DNA of 64,000 bases from Pseudomonas kilonensis (GTDB taxonomy: Bacteria; Pseudomonadota; Gammaproteobacteria; Pseudomonadales; Pseudomonadaceae), in NCBI RefSeq assembly GCF_001269885.1, contig NZ_LHVH01000016.1:113494-177493 (forward strand), written 5' to 3'. A model generated the notes under the pieces. That model searched no databases. It was not told the DNA's origin and worked only from the letters and a program-made list of their open reading frames with translations. Each line of letters begins with the position of its first letter. The first letter of the stretch is position 1. Below are positions 1 through 7,747 of the stretch, piece after piece. Made by a program: the position numbers and the translations under genes.

Positions 1-117
1 TATTGAAGACACCATAAAAATTCTCGACCGCATTGTTAGCCTCATCAGACTCCACCAAAGATTCCCTAGTATGCGTCAAGTGAAAAGAGAGATTTTCACC
101 AGAGTAAAAATGTGACT
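1..117 (-). other. open frame running off the left edge (possible partial CDS)
   Basis: On the minus strand one frame stays open from about position 106 to the window edge, roughly 35-39 codons, and its amino-acid composition looks protein-like. No ATG start is visible, so the gene would need a TTG or an overlapping upstream start. It would lie directly downstream of the Tdi1-like gene in the same direction. I do not recognise the product. It could be another member of the immunity array or a chance frame; the sequence to the left would decide. Confidence 0.25.
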
Positions 118-756
118 CTACCCTCCTTCCCCCTCATCAGTAAGCACAATATTCGCCACCAATGAACCTAGAGGAAGCTCCTTCGTTTTCCTAATTATTT
201 GGCCTATTAATGTCCAGTAGACATCAAGGTCTGAAACCTCTAGGTTTTCGACAATATCTTTACCACCGAGAAACAATGGCACCCTATAGCCGATACAGTC
301 TTCATAGCTAGGAGCAGCACCTTGAGCTAGCCATTGAATATGGAAGCTAACAGCTAAGGCCGCTTCTCGGAACTCCATCAATTCTTCGTTATGAAAAGTC
401 ACGATATTGCAGGGAATCTCTAGCGCCTCTCCGGTTCCTGGCTCAAACATAACAACTCCAGAATGCCCCCCTTCCAACCGACCTGAATCCAGCGCAAATA
501 TGCGACCTAGCCAATCGTAACCAAAGCATTGCACACGCCCATCGAAATTGGGGAACGCATATTCAATGACTTGGTTCCACTCACTAATCGAGCCAGGCGC
601 CATCACTCGATATAATGCTCTATCAAATGAACACCCTCCAAACTCCGACATCAGTTCAGACACCCCATAAGCGTCACCTTTAATATCCAGAGCAGTCAGG
701 CCTTTATCGACTACACGATAATCCTCGGAGAAAGAACTGCGAAAAATATCATACAT
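118..756 (-). CDS. Tdi1/DUF1851-like T6SS immunity-type protein
   Basis: A 212-residue protein with no signal peptide or membrane segment. The C-terminal third (about residues 150-200) has the pattern EDCIGY-VPLFLGGKD-IxNLEVSDLDVYW, which I recognise as typical of the DUF1851 / Tdi1 immunity C-terminal domain found next to type VI effectors such as ADP-ribosyltransferase or GAD-like toxins. The likely role is a cytosolic antitoxin that binds a toxin domain, but no toxin gene lies beside it here. It is the last intact gene of a minus-strand array of small AT-rich genes. The family call rests on motif memory, not a search. Confidence 0.65.
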   Translation of the reverse strand: MYDIFRSSFSEDYRVVDKGLTALDIKGDAYGVSELMSEFGGCSFDRALYRVMAPGSISEWNQVIEYAFPNFDGRVQCFGYDWLGRIFALDSGRLEGGHSGVVMFEPGTGEALEIPCNIVTFHNEELMEFREAALAVSFHIQWLAQGAAPSYEDCIGYRVPLFLGGKDIVENLEVSDLDVYWTLIGQIIRKTKELPLGSLVANIVLTDEGEGG

Positions 757-835
757 GCATCAATCTCCGATCTTCCATATTGTCAACTTTAAAAAACATT
801 GGAGCAGTTCACATTTTCTACAGTATCCGCTTTTG

Positions 836-1009
836 TTACCCCTGCTCCTTTCGCCTACCGCTGACAACTTGATTCCAATAGCGCACAGCTTCAAAATGCT
901 GTTGCCTCGTCAACCATGTTTTGTTTTCTGGGCTTATTGGATCGCCACCTAAAATGACCGGTACGATCTCGAACAACTCCATTCCCTTGGGGCGCCCTGG
1001 CTTATTCAT
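836..1009 (-). CDS. small conserved-type hypothetical protein, translationally coupled to the SUKH gene
   Basis: A 57-residue protein. I chose the ATG at 1009 because it overlaps the end of the upstream SUKH gene by 8 nt (sequence ATGAATAA), a classic coupling arrangement; the longer frame starting at 1030 would add seven residues inside the neighbour. The central stretch GGDPxxPENxxWLxRxxH---YWN resembles short proteins I have seen beside polymorphic-toxin and immunity genes, but I cannot name a function. It has no signal peptide or membrane segment. The coupling suggests it is co-expressed with, and may assist, the SUKH protein. Confidence 0.5.
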   Translation of the reverse strand: MNKPGRPKGMELFEIVPVILGGDPISPENKTWLTRQQHFEAVRYWNQVVSGRRKEQG

Positions 1010-1400
1010 CCTCGTTTGCCAACCGAGCAAATAGATCGGGGAGATCGTAGGCTAGCGTTTCGGCATACCGCCGATCCATGCCTATAAACGGGATGCGCAC
1101 TATCGGCATCGCTGCGTCATTGGTATCGAAGCCATACCCCTCTCCGCCTCCGCTCGAAGCGAACAAGAAGATGCCCGGAGCATAGACTTCTACTTCGTAC
1201 TCCCGATTGAAGTCGGCCAACTCCTCTGCACTCCAAAAAACAATGTAATTCTCGCCTATGAAACCCTCGCCACCATTATGCTGTTTGAGAAAGTCGATAT
1301 AACTTTTTGGAAGTGCCATACCCGAGTGAGTCGAGAGGTCATTGAGGATCTCGGATTCAGCTGGGCCATTGAACTCCCCCTCTGTCAAATGATATTTCAT
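1002..1400 (-). CDS. SMI1/KNR4 (SUKH) family immunity-type protein
   Basis: A 132-residue protein starting at the ATG at 1400; an upstream TTG at 1409 is possible but less likely. The N-terminal half contains LPKSYIDFLKQHNGGEGFIG, the standard SUKH core in which the chain folds around an acidic residue and a GG-containing turn, followed by the FW---EL--FN element and a glycine-rich loop near residue 90. SUKH proteins are immunity proteins of contact-dependent and T6SS polymorphic toxins, often kept as arrays against foreign toxins. It overlaps the small gene downstream by 8 nt and follows a broken gene. The toxin partner is not visible. Confidence 0.75.
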   Translation of the reverse strand: MKYHLTEGEFNGPAESEILNDLSTHSGMALPKSYIDFLKQHNGGEGFIGENYIVFWSAEELADFNREYEVEVYAPGIFLFASSGGGEGYGFDTNDAAMPIVRIPFIGMDRRYAETLAYDLPDLFARLANEDE

Positions 1401-1402
1401 AG

Positions 1403-1797
1403 CTAACAATACCTACTCCAATCAGTTGGTTCGTCTGACGGACTTTCCTTTTCATCTATAGCCCACAGCACCAATTTCTCTCCCGTCAACCAAAGTGGAA
1501 CTCCCGGCGTATCAAATATCTCTTCAATAGAAACCAGAGTTATTAACTCACCCTATGATATTTGACGGCAAACTCGAAAACCTCGCTCCCCTACCCTAAG
1601 ATCTATCAATCGATGTACGTCAGGGTACTCACCATACTTTTCCGAAATTATTTCTGGATGGATGCTGAGCACTTTAAACAACTCTGCACTATCACCAGAC
1701 TCAAGATATCGAAACAGAGCAGATTTAAGTTGACATTGAATGCTCAAGCAAACTCTCCCAATAGCTGACACATGTAGGGACAGGCCCCGAGAATCCA
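1403..1797 (-). pseudogene. gene remnant interrupted by an in-frame amber stop
   Basis: On the minus strand a coding-like frame can be read from about position 1790 down to 1403, but a TAG at 1555-1553 cuts it. Upstream of the stop the frame reads as an amphipathic protein (LFRYLESGDSAELFKVLSIH and onward). Downstream, in the same frame, it continues with LITLVSIEEIFDTPGVPLW and ends just before the SUKH start. No ATG is available without running into the DUF7660-like gene. This looks like an immunity-type gene that has lost its start and acquired a nonsense codon. Alternatives are a 98-residue product starting at 1849, suppression of the amber codon, or two tiny ORFs. Confidence 0.4.
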
Positions 1798-2043
1798 CTA
1801 TCCCTCGTAAACAGTAGCAGCAATTAACATTTCCGCAGCAATCCGCCAAGTTATTTTATCAACATCAACAGCCTCCCCCATATTTTTGTAATACCCACCC
1901 ATGTCATTCGCGAAACCTGAGAGCCCCAAAAGAAACTGATCCAGAGTATCGTTCTGCCACTCATCACGATTACTTACATAATCCCGACTTAATATCTCAA
2001 CAAAATCGATAAAGCCTTCTCTTGTTGAAACAGCCATTGGCAT
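1798..2043 (-). CDS. DUF7660-like small acidic protein
   Basis: An 81-residue protein. The N-terminus (REGFIDFVEILSRDY---DEWQNDTLDQFLLGLSGF) followed by W-IAAEMLIAATVYEG matches the pattern of small acidic proteins recently grouped as DUF7660, which commonly accompany toxin and immunity loci; their biochemical role is unknown to me. It has no signal peptide. A second in-frame ATG lies two codons in (2037). It sits between two SUKH-type regions on the same strand, so membership of the same immunity array is the simplest reading. Confidence 0.55.
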   Translation of the reverse strand: MPMAVSTREGFIDFVEILSRDYVSNRDEWQNDTLDQFLLGLSGFANDMGGYYKNMGEAVDVDKITWRIAAEMLIAATVYEG

Positions 2044-2131
2044 TCACACAACTCATCACTCGTCATAATTTATTCCCGGGAACAGATCTCTGTTCCGCGC
2101 TCCCACTACAACGGCACCCCGCCCGACATAT

Positions 2132-2515
2132 TTAAAGCACACATCCGTCAGCAATCCAATCAGTTAACGACATACCGATCCTTTTAAATTCATCAGGATC
2201 CATACTGCCTTGATCCACCAAGTAGACACCTTTACCAGCAAGCGGAAGCATTATAGAACGGCCACCACTATCGTCACCTATAGTAAGATAGGCTGATGCA
2301 TATTTTTCCACCTCTAGGGTCTTATTCCTCTCAATAAGCTCACTGGAAGAATATAAAATCACACCATTTTTCAATGAAAAACCATCTGCCAAATTAAGCA
2401 TCTGCACATAAGCATCCGGCAGTTGCACGTGAAAACCTTCTTGCAACTCAACCAACCTAACACTCGAGATAGCACCATTGACTATAGCAACTCCTCCAAC
2501 ATTCGAAATATTCAT
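2132..2515 (-). CDS. SMI1/KNR4 (SUKH) family immunity-type protein
   Basis: A 127-residue protein with SUKH hallmarks: LQEGFHVQLPDAYVQMLNLADG near residues 25-45, followed by ILYSSSELIERN (the F/Y-x-x-x-EL strand) and IGDDSGG, the acidic-glycine loop characteristic of the fold. It is cytosolic, with no signal peptide. It is the first gene of the minus-strand array; upstream of it (2516-2968) there is no toxin gene. The likely function is neutralising a nuclease-type polymorphic toxin, but the target cannot be inferred. Confidence 0.7.
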   Translation of the reverse strand: MNISNVGGVAIVNGAISSVRLVELQEGFHVQLPDAYVQMLNLADGFSLKNGVILYSSSELIERNKTLEVEKYASAYLTIGDDSGGRSIMLPLAGKGVYLVDQGSMDPDEFKRIGMSLTDWIADGCVL

Positions 2516-2968
2516 TTACCCCTCCCAGAAACATGGTCTTCTCCCGCTACCCCTACCCAACCTCCTTTCACTCATCAACCATTAACTCAAAAGACTCCGC
2601 TAAAACATCCCAATCCACCCTCAAAAATTCGCCTCATACTTATCACCGCCTCATGAAGGGGGGTCCGTCTCGCGCCTAGGATTGCTTGTGGCGGCCATAA
2701 CAAGTAGCAAGAGGCCATCACCGAAGCATAGCGGCTGCCATTTTTTCGTCTAGAGGTCAGAGACTGTTTTTTCATCGCCCTCCCCTGGCACCCATACGAA
2801 AGTCGCTGGCCAACAGACCTAGTAAACCCCAACCAAAAGCCCCTATGGACCCTCCCCGCAAATAGCACAAGCTCACGCCCATACAAGCCCCCCGCCGTGA
2901 CCGCTACAGAGAAAGGACTCCGCACGCATCCCCCGTACGCATCACGTCGCGCTCAACCGAGTCCTGCC
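2516..2968. other. intergenic stretch without a supported gene
   Basis: About 450 bases between the immunity array and the FIST chemoreceptor. A minus-strand frame of 112 codons exists (2587-2925), but its low-complexity, Arg/Cys-rich product has no recognisable domain, and its reading overlaps the 5' region of the next gene. Composition changes here from AT-rich to typical Pseudomonas GC, so this may be the boundary of the acquired segment. I see no tRNA, integrase or clear direct repeat. Confidence 0.4.
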
Positions 2969-4996
2969 ATGAACCTACTGAACCTCTTCAACACAGCCCG
3001 AGCCCGTACTCCAGGGGCTGTCAGCGTGGTCTGCACCTGTGCTGAACTCGACCAGACGCTGGCCAACATACGTATCACCCCAGTGCTGATCACCGGATTC
3101 GTCTCCCCGCACCTGGACATCGACCAGATCGCCGCCAAGGTCAAGAAGCGCTTTGCCCACAGCGCCATCAGCCTGTGCACGACGTCAGGTGAGCTGTGCA
3201 ACGCTGCAAACACACTGTATTGCCAGACCGGCGAGTCCTGGGATCGGGTGGTGCTGCAGCTGTTTGATGCCAGTGTGATTGTGTCGGCCGAGGTGGTGAT
3301 GGTGCCGCTGGAGTGCGAGGACATTCGCGGTGGCGGCAAGCGCTTGACCATGCGTGAGCGAATCGCCAGGTTGGTGAGTAACATCAAGCAGGCGCAAGTG
3401 AGCACGCCGATTGACCATCGCGATACCTTGGCCTACGTGGTGTTCGATGGTCTTTCGGCTTCCGAGTCGTTCTTTATGGAGGCACTCTATGAGTCGGGAC
3501 GTTTCCCTTGCCTGTTCGTCGGTGGTTCAGCCGGTGGCAAGGCCGATTTCAAGAAGACCTTGATCAGTGACGGGCAGCGCAGTTATCAGAACCACGCGCA
3601 GATTGTCTTCCTGAAAACCGCGGCGGATGTGCGCTTCGGGGTGTTCAAGAGCCAGAACTTCCAACCGGCCGGGCTGACGTTCAGCGTGCTGACCGCGTCG
3701 GTCGAAGACCGCACCATCGACCAGGTCATCGACAGCCGTGGCAACATCAGGAGCATGGTCCAGGCGCTGTGCGATGCATTCGAGTGCAGTGCGCAGGCGC
3801 TGGAAAAGAAGCTGGCCGATTATTCCTTTGCCATCCGCGTGGGCGATGAGCTGTTCGTACGTTCCATTGCCCGCATCGACTATCAGCAGCAGATCATCCA
3901 GCTGTTCTGCGACGTGGCGCCCGGCGAAGAGCTGGTGATGGTCAAGCGCACGCCCCTTCACGAGGCGACCCGACTCGACTACGAGAAATTCCTCAAGGGC
4001 AAAGGCGGCCGTCCGGTGGCCGCTATTCTCAATGACTGCATCCTGCGCCGGCTCAACAACAGCAACGACCTGGGCAGCATGGCCGGTATTTTCGGGGATG
4101 TGCCCTTGGCCGGCTTCTCGACGTTTGGTGAAATCCTCGGTTTGAACCTTAACCAGACACTTACGGCGATTTTCTTCTTCAGAGTCACCAAGGGCGCCAA
4201 TTTTGTCGATGAGTACGTCGACAACTTCATCGCCCACTATGGCGAGTTCAAGGCGTTTTTCCTGCGTCGCCAGATCAAGAAGCTGGCGGGTCTGAACCAT
4301 GTCGTGGTCAAGCAGATCATGGCGTTCAAGATGAATGATTTCAGCAGCGCCTTGGACACGCGCGGCCTGGACAACACCATCCTGCCGGTGTTCGACGGCC
4401 TGACCGATCTGGGCCAGGTATTGGCCCAGGCCAGCCAGCAGCAGGCGCTGATGGCGACGCAAATCAAGCATTACTCTGGCGAACTGCACTTGTCGATGGA
4501 TGACCTGACGGGCACGATCGATCGACAAAACAGCGTCGCCGAGCAGGCCGGTACGACCGTCGAACAGCTTGCCACCCAAGCGGGTGAAGCGGTGGTCGGC
4601 GCCCGTGCGCTTGCCAGTTCAAGCTTGCGTATTCAGTCGATCGTACAGGTCATCCAACAAATCGCCGGACAGACCAACCTGTTGGCCCTCAACGCCGCCA
4701 TCGAAGCAGCGCGCGCCGGTGAGATGGGCAGAGGGTTTGCGGTGGTGGCTGATGAGGTCCGCAAACTCGCGGAAATCACCCGCAAGAATGCCGCGGAAAT
4801 CGGCGTGGACATTGACCTGCTCTCGACGGAGATCCAAGGCGTCGCCCAACAGATCGAAGACCAGTCCGTCGCCGTCAGCGCCCTGCGCGAGATGCTCGAT
4901 GCCCTGGAAGACTCGAGCCGCACCACCGAAGGCACCGCGCAACGCACAAAGGCCATCGCGGACACCTTGACGGGGCTGACTCACGCCAGCGCTTGA
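2969..4996 (+). CDS. FIST-domain methyl-accepting chemotaxis-type protein (soluble)
   Basis: The product is 675 residues from the ATG at 2969; an earlier ATG at 2897 is possible but adds a low-complexity tail. Residues ~20-210 resemble FIST_N (GSAGG loop near residue 195) and ~225-370 FIST_C ([10 protein letters not shown]). The C-terminal ~170 residues are a chemoreceptor signalling hairpin with the invariant tip [24 protein letters not shown] domains are proposed to sense small ligands such as amino acids. No transmembrane segment is visible, so it is probably a cytosolic receptor that binds CheW/CheA. The signalling helix after the tip is short. It is monocistronic and followed by a REP pair that may end the transcript. 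Confidence 0.85.
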   Translation: MNLLNLFNTARARTPGAVSVVCTCAELDQTLANIRITPVLITGFVSPHLDIDQIAAKVKKRFAHSAISLCTTSGELCNAANTLYCQTGESWDRVVLQLFDASVIVSAEVVMVPLECEDIRGGGKRLTMRERIARLVSNIKQAQVSTPIDHRDTLAYVVFDGLSASESFFMEALYESGRFPCLFVGGSAGGKADFKKTLISDGQRSYQNHAQIVFLKTAADVRFGVFKSQNFQPAGLTFSVLTASVEDRTIDQVIDSRGNIRSMVQALCDAFECSAQALEKKLADYSFAIRVGDELFVRSIARIDYQQQIIQLFCDVAPGEELVMVKRTPLHEATRLDYEKFLKGKGGRPVAAILNDCILRRLNNSNDLGSMAGIFGDVPLAGFSTFGEILGLNLNQTLTAIFFFRVTKGANFVDEYVDNFIAHYGEFKAFFLRRQIKKLAGLNHVVVKQIMAFKMNDFSSALDTRGLDNTILPVFDGLTDLGQVLAQASQQQALMATQIKHYSGELHLSMDDLTGTIDRQNSVAEQAGTTVEQLATQAGEAVVGARALASSSLRIQSIVQVIQQIAGQTNLLALNAAIEAARAGEMGRGFAVVADEVRKLAEITRKNAAEIGVDIDLLSTEIQGVAQQIEDQSVAVSALREMLDALEDSSRTTEGTAQRTKAIADTLTGLTHASA

Positions 4997-5012
4997 GCAA
5001 TTGCCGCAGATA

Positions 5013-5106
5013 CCCTGTGGGAGCGAGCTTGCTCGCGATAGCGGTCGGTCAGCTTGCGCTGAGGTTGAATGTGCCGCCGTCATCGCGAGCAAACCTGGCT
5101 CCCACA
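5013..5106. repeat. REP pair (inverted REPIN-like element)
   Basis: Two inverted copies of the Pseudomonas REP core: CCCTGTGGGAGCGAGC..GCTCGCGAT on the left and TCGCGAGC..GGCTCCCACA on the right, separated by about 40 bases. It lies between the convergent FIST-MCP and aminotransferase genes, where such elements typically sit and can act as transcript ends. Confidence 0.8.
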
Positions 5107-5116
5107 TTGCTGCATC

Positions 5117-6547
5117 TCACGCGATATGCAACGCCCGGCCCTTGACCTCCACGAGGGCATTGGCCAGGGCAACCTGGAACAGTTCGACCAACACGTCGAT
5201 CTCCTCGGCCTGGATGATCAATGGCGGCAGGAACCGCACAACGGCACCATGGCGCCCCCCGAGCTCCAGAATGACGCCCAAGCGCAGGCATTGACGCTGG
5301 ATTGCCTGGGCCAATGCCGTATCGGCTGCTGGGACACGACTGTCGCTCGCCGTGTCACTGACGATTTCCACACCCACCATCAGTCCTCGGCCGCGTACTT
5401 GGCCCAGGCAAGCATAGCGGTTCTGCAACTGGCGCAGAGCCCCCATGAGTCGTTGCCCCATGACATCGGCATGTCCCGGCAAGTCTTCGCTGATGATATG
5501 GCGCAGCGTCGCAGCCCCCGCCGCCATCGCCATTTGATTGCCGCGGAATGTACCGGCATGGGCACCTGGTTTCCAGGTATCCAATTCTTCGCGGTACACC
5601 ATCACGGCTAACGGCAGGCCACCACCGATGGCTTTGGAGAGTACAAGGATATCGGGCTCGATATCCGCGTGCTCGAACGCAAACAGTTTGCCGGTACGAC
5701 CCAGGCCGGTCTGGACTTCATCGATGATCAGCGCCACGCCGAACTTACGGGTCAATTGGCGCAAGCCCTGGAGCCAGCGTATCGGCGCAGGGATCACGCC
5801 GCCCTCGCCCTGCACGACTTCGACCACCACCGCCGCAGGTGGCAGCACACCCGACTCCGGGTCGCTGAGCAGTTGTTCGATAAAATGCAACCCGGCATCG
5901 ACACCGGCTTCGCCGCCAATGCCAAACGGACAACGGTAGTCATAGGGGTAAGGCAGAAATTGCACATCGGCCATCAGCGAGCCCAGTGCCTGTTTCGGCC
6001 CCAGGTTGCCCATCAGGCTCAACGTGCCCAGCGTCATCCCGTGGTAGCCGCCAGAGAACGACAGAATCGGTTTGCGCCCGGTGGCCGTCCTGGCCAGTTT
6101 CAATGCCGCCTCAATGCCATCGGCACCGGTCGGCCCGCAAAACTGGATGCGAGCGTGACGGGCAAAGTTTTCCGGCAGCGCGTTGAACAGGTCCTCGACG
6201 AAGCGATCCTTGACCGGTGTCGTCAGATCCAGGGTGTGCAAGGGCAAGCCGGAGTCGAGCGTTTGGCGCATGGCCGCGATGGCTACCGGGTGGTTATGCC
6301 CCAGCGCCAGAGTTCCCGCCCCCGCCAGGCAATCCATGAACAGCTGACCTTGGGTATCACGAACATAGAGGCCATGGGCCTCTTGCAGCGCCAACGGAAT
6401 ACGCCGTGGATAAGACCGGGCATTCGATTCACGGGCCGCCTGGCGCTGAAGATACGGGTTGGTGTTCAGTTCACGCGGTGCTTGCTGGCGAAACTGTTCC
6501 AGCGTGAAGGTTGCGCTGGATGATAGACGGGGCTGGACGCTTTCCAT
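5117..6547 (-). CDS. dat: L-2,4-diaminobutyrate--2-oxoglutarate aminotransferase
   Basis: A 476-residue class-III PLP aminotransferase. Visible elements are the N-terminal LAGAGTLALGHNHP, the PLP-phosphate region FCGPTGADGIEAALK, SGGYHGMTLG, the metal- and cofactor-contacting IIDEVQTGLGRTG, and the Schiff-base lysine in LSKAIGGGLP (about residue 300). The NPYL start and the GAHAGTFRGNQ segment are typical of PvdH/Dat-type enzymes that convert aspartate-4-semialdehyde and glutamate to L-2,4-diaminobutyrate. It lies 36 nt behind mbtH on the same strand, in a likely two-gene transcript. This fits the Dab-type adenylation code in the second NRPS module. Other omega-aminotransferase specificities cannot be fully excluded. 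Confidence 0.88.
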   Translation of the reverse strand: MESVQPRLSSSATFTLEQFRQQAPRELNTNPYLQRQAARESNARSYPRRIPLALQEAHGLYVRDTQGQLFMDCLAGAGTLALGHNHPVAIAAMRQTLDSGLPLHTLDLTTPVKDRFVEDLFNALPENFARHARIQFCGPTGADGIEAALKLARTATGRKPILSFSGGYHGMTLGTLSLMGNLGPKQALGSLMADVQFLPYPYDYRCPFGIGGEAGVDAGLHFIEQLLSDPESGVLPPAAVVVEVVQGEGGVIPAPIRWLQGLRQLTRKFGVALIIDEVQTGLGRTGKLFAFEHADIEPDILVLSKAIGGGLPLAVMVYREELDTWKPGAHAGTFRGNQMAMAAGAATLRHIISEDLPGHADVMGQRLMGALRQLQNRYACLGQVRGRGLMVGVEIVSDTASDSRVPAADTALAQAIQRQCLRLGVILELGGRHGAVVRFLPPLIIQAEEIDVLVELFQVALANALVEVKGRALHIA

Positions 6548-6583
6548 ATTGAATCCCTGAGGTAAAAACTCTGTCGCGGGCGA

Positions 6584-6799
6584 TCAGCCCTGTCCTTGTA
6601 CTTGCATGGCCTGGCGCAGGCTCAGCGGGCGCATATCGGTCCAGACCTTTTCGATATAGTCCAGACACTCTTGCTTGCTGCCTTTCATGTCGAGCGTGCG
6701 CCAGCCATTGGGCACGCTTCGATAATCCGGCCAGATCGAGTACTGCTCCTCATCATTGACTACAACCAGAAAGCGCGTATCCGGACTGTCCAAACTCAT
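6584..6799 (-). CDS. mbtH: MbtH-like protein
   Basis: A 71-residue protein. I chose the ATG at 6799 because AAGGAG lies 7 nt upstream and the product then begins with a short leader before the conserved core; a start at 6844 would add 15 unrelated residues. The MbtH signature is present: [21 protein letters not shown], with the three conserved tryptophans (YSIW, NGW and VWTDMRP). MbtH proteins bind the N-terminal lobe of adenylation domains and are needed for folding and activity of many NRPS subunits. It is the only copy in the locus and should serve the seven adenylation domains encoded nearby. A Fur-box-like sequence lies immediately upstream. Confidence 0.93.
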   Translation of the reverse strand: MSLDSPDTRFLVVVNDEEQYSIWPDYRSVPNGWRTLDMKGSKQECLDYIEKVWTDMRPLSLRQAMQVQGQG

Positions 6800-6845
6800 T
6801 GCTTGCTCCTTGACTGACATGGCGGAAAGACGCCTACGATACAAT

Positions 6846-6864
6846 ACTAATGGTAGCGATTCTC
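6846..6864. promoter_or_regulatory. predicted Fur box upstream of mbtH
   Basis: The 19 bases ACTAATGGTAGCGATTCTC match the GATAATGATAATCATTATC Fur consensus at 12 positions by eye. It lies in the divergent gap between mbtH-dat and the fhuF-like gene, 47 bases upstream of the mbtH start, so it could repress both directions when iron is replete. No ECF sigma factor gene is seen in the window. Confidence 0.55.
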
Positions 6865-7002
6865 ATTAATTTTTAAAAATTCATACACTGTTCTCAAATT
6901 TCCCTATCGACGATGAACAGTCGCAAGACGGCAACGCCCTGTTTATACTTCGAGCCCCTCTGAACGATAACCTCTCTCAATTCGCGGTCCACGGATGAGT
7001 CG

Positions 7003-7740
7003 ATGATTCCCAGCCTTGCCCCGCTGTTCACCGGTCCGCTTGCCGAGCATGGTGAAAAGCTGCAACTGCGCAGCCATCCCCGTACAGACGTACCGGGTGA
7101 CAGGTTCTTCCAGCATGAGTATTTCAGCGCATTCGTCGACGACCTGCAGGTCCGGTACAAAACCGATGAGCGCCTGGCCCTGGTGTCGCTGTGGTCCAAA
7201 TGGTATTTCAGCACCTTCCTGGCACCGGTGATGGCCGCCAATCTGCTCCAGCAATGCGATCTGCCACTTGCCCTTGCCGACACCGGGATACAACTGGGCA
7301 ATGACGCCAGGCCACAGGCGTTGCACTTGGTCCATGCCGGCCAGCCTTTGCCACCCTGCACGGCCTTCGAGCGATTTCATACCCTGGTCGAGGATCATCT
7401 GGAGCCCGTCATCGAAACCTTGGTCCGTGTCTCCCAGGCATCGCCCCGGTTGTTCTGGAGCAATGCCGGCAACACCTTCGAGTTCGTCACCAGCCGCATC
7501 GACCTGCACCCATTGGCCAACGCGCACAGCACCGCACCGGCCAAGGAAATCCTGAATACCCGCCTGCGCCCGAACGGCCGGCGTAATCCTTTGTTCGCCC
7601 CCGTGCAGTACCACGATATCGGCGAGGACGAGCCACAGCGCCTGAGGCGCATCTGCTGCATTCGCTACCGCCTTCCCGGCGTCGGCTATTGCAGCAGTTG
7701 CCCACTCGATGAATGCAAACGGCAGGAACAGCCCGTTTGA
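7003..7740 (+). CDS. fhuF: FhuF-type siderophore-iron reductase
   Basis: A 245-residue cytosolic protein ending in the FhuF iron-sulfur motif: CC at about residues 222-223, ten residues, then CxxC (positions 234-237), i.e. C-C-x10-C-x2-C, which ligates an unusual [2Fe-2S] cluster. Upstream segments (WSKWYFSTFLAPVMAANLLQ and FWSNAGNTFEF) are typical of the family. FhuF homologues reduce Fe(III) held by an imported siderophore so that Fe(II) is released in the cytoplasm. It is divergent from mbtH across a Fur box and tail-to-tail with the exporter. With the inner-membrane importer in the same locus, this points to cytoplasmic reductive release rather than siderophore hydrolysis. Confidence 0.9.
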   Translation: MIPSLAPLFTGPLAEHGEKLQLRSHPRTDVPGDRFFQHEYFSAFVDDLQVRYKTDERLALVSLWSKWYFSTFLAPVMAANLLQQCDLPLALADTGIQLGNDARPQALHLVHAGQPLPPCTAFERFHTLVEDHLEPVIETLVRVSQASPRLFWSNAGNTFEFVTSRIDLHPLANAHSTAPAKEILNTRLRPNGRRNPLFAPVQYHDIGEDEPQRLRRICCIRYRLPGVGYCSSCPLDECKRQEQPV

Positions 7741-7747
7741 CTGCAGC

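Noticed and set aside
2587..2925. 112-codon minus-strand ORF between the immunity array and the FIST-MCP gene
   Set aside because: No recognisable domain, low-complexity composition and overlap with the 5' region of the neighbouring gene.
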